Below, piece after piece: positions 6,819 to 6,947 of a stretch of DNA of 6,947 nt. This stretch comes from Desulfosarcina sp. (GTDB taxonomy: Bacteria > Desulfobacterota > Desulfobacteria > Desulfobacterales > Desulfosarcinaceae), in the NCBI GenBank assembly GCA_018224455.1, contig JAGTUY010000182.1:1-6947 (forward strand). Direction: 5' to 3'. The notes under the pieces are model-generated. The model saw only the letters and a program-made list of their open reading frames with translations. It had not been told where the DNA came from and did not search any database. Position numbers and translations under genes: made by a program. Each line of letters begins with the position of its first letter. Position 1 is the stretch's first letter.

Positions 6819-6947
6819 TTAGAATATATACGGCACCTTCAAGTTGTAACTCTTATAAACCACAAAGGTTTCCACCGACTGTACACCCTCGAGCCGGGAA
6901 ACCTCTTCGGTGTAGAATTCCAGCAGGCCGAAGCCCTCCTTGAGCAG
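6819..6947 (-). CDS. C-terminal fragment of a probable Lrp/AsnC-family regulator (partial at window edge)
   Basis: A frame open to the right edge encodes 42 residues ending at TAA (6821-6819). It reads from LLKEGFGLLEFYTEE through VSRLEGVQSVETFVV to YKSYNLKVPYIF. The pattern of a helix, then R-L-x-G-V-x-x-V-E-T-F-V-V and a terminal strand with lysine, fits the last helix and strand of the Lrp/AsnC ligand-binding (RAM) domain. The DNA-binding part lies outside the window. It is on the same strand and directly upstream of gcvT. Lrp is an established regulator of gcv in E. coli, so a local role in controlling this operon is a reasonable inference. A free-standing RAM-domain protein is an alternative. 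Confidence 0.55.
   Translation of the reverse strand: MLKEGFGLLEFYTEEVSRLEGVQSVETFVVYKSYNLKVPYIF

Overview
The window carries a glycine cleavage system (GCS) locus followed by the two genes that lipoylate it, all on the minus strand. Window GC is high (roughly 60% by eye) and contrasts with AT-rich spacers. The split P-protein (GcvPA and GcvPB), the order gcvT-gcvH-gcvPA-gcvPB-lipB-lipA, and purine-rich repeat spacers suggest a Gram-negative anaerobe of the Desulfobacterota (Desulfobacterales-like). This assignment is inference from gene order and protein style, not from a marker gene.

Layout in the direction of transcription (right to left). 6947-6819 is the C-terminal end of a probable Lrp/AsnC-type regulator. 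A spacer of about 180 bp holds two copies of a GGRTTCRAGG-like repeat. Then come gcvT (6636-5365), gcvH (5310-4912), gcvPA (4906-3572) and gcvPB (3575-2097). The last three are tightly packed: 5 nt lie between gcvH and gcvPA, and gcvPA and gcvPB overlap by ATGA. A GC-rich hairpin terminator follows gcvPB. Next is a striking AT-rich imperfect inverted repeat (about 1858-2040), then lipB (1814-1107), a repeat-filled 111-bp spacer and lipA (995-123). Immediately after lipA is a 16-bp-period tandem repeat that is strongly G-rich on the lipA sense strand. The first 49 bases may hold the end of a convergent plus-strand gene.

How the genes work together. GcvPA/GcvPB decarboxylate glycine and load the aminomethyl group on the lipoyl arm of GcvH. 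GcvT moves the one-carbon unit to tetrahydrofolate and releases ammonia. LipB puts octanoate on the GcvH lysine and LipA inserts the two sulfurs. The L-protein (dihydrolipoyl dehydrogenase) is not in the window. The pathway could run in the oxidative direction (serine/glycine catabolism, C1 supply) or the reductive direction; the sequence does not decide.

I see no defence system, mobile element, CRISPR array or clearly new multi-gene system. The points worth a second look are the intergenic structures and a long, divergent GcvT.
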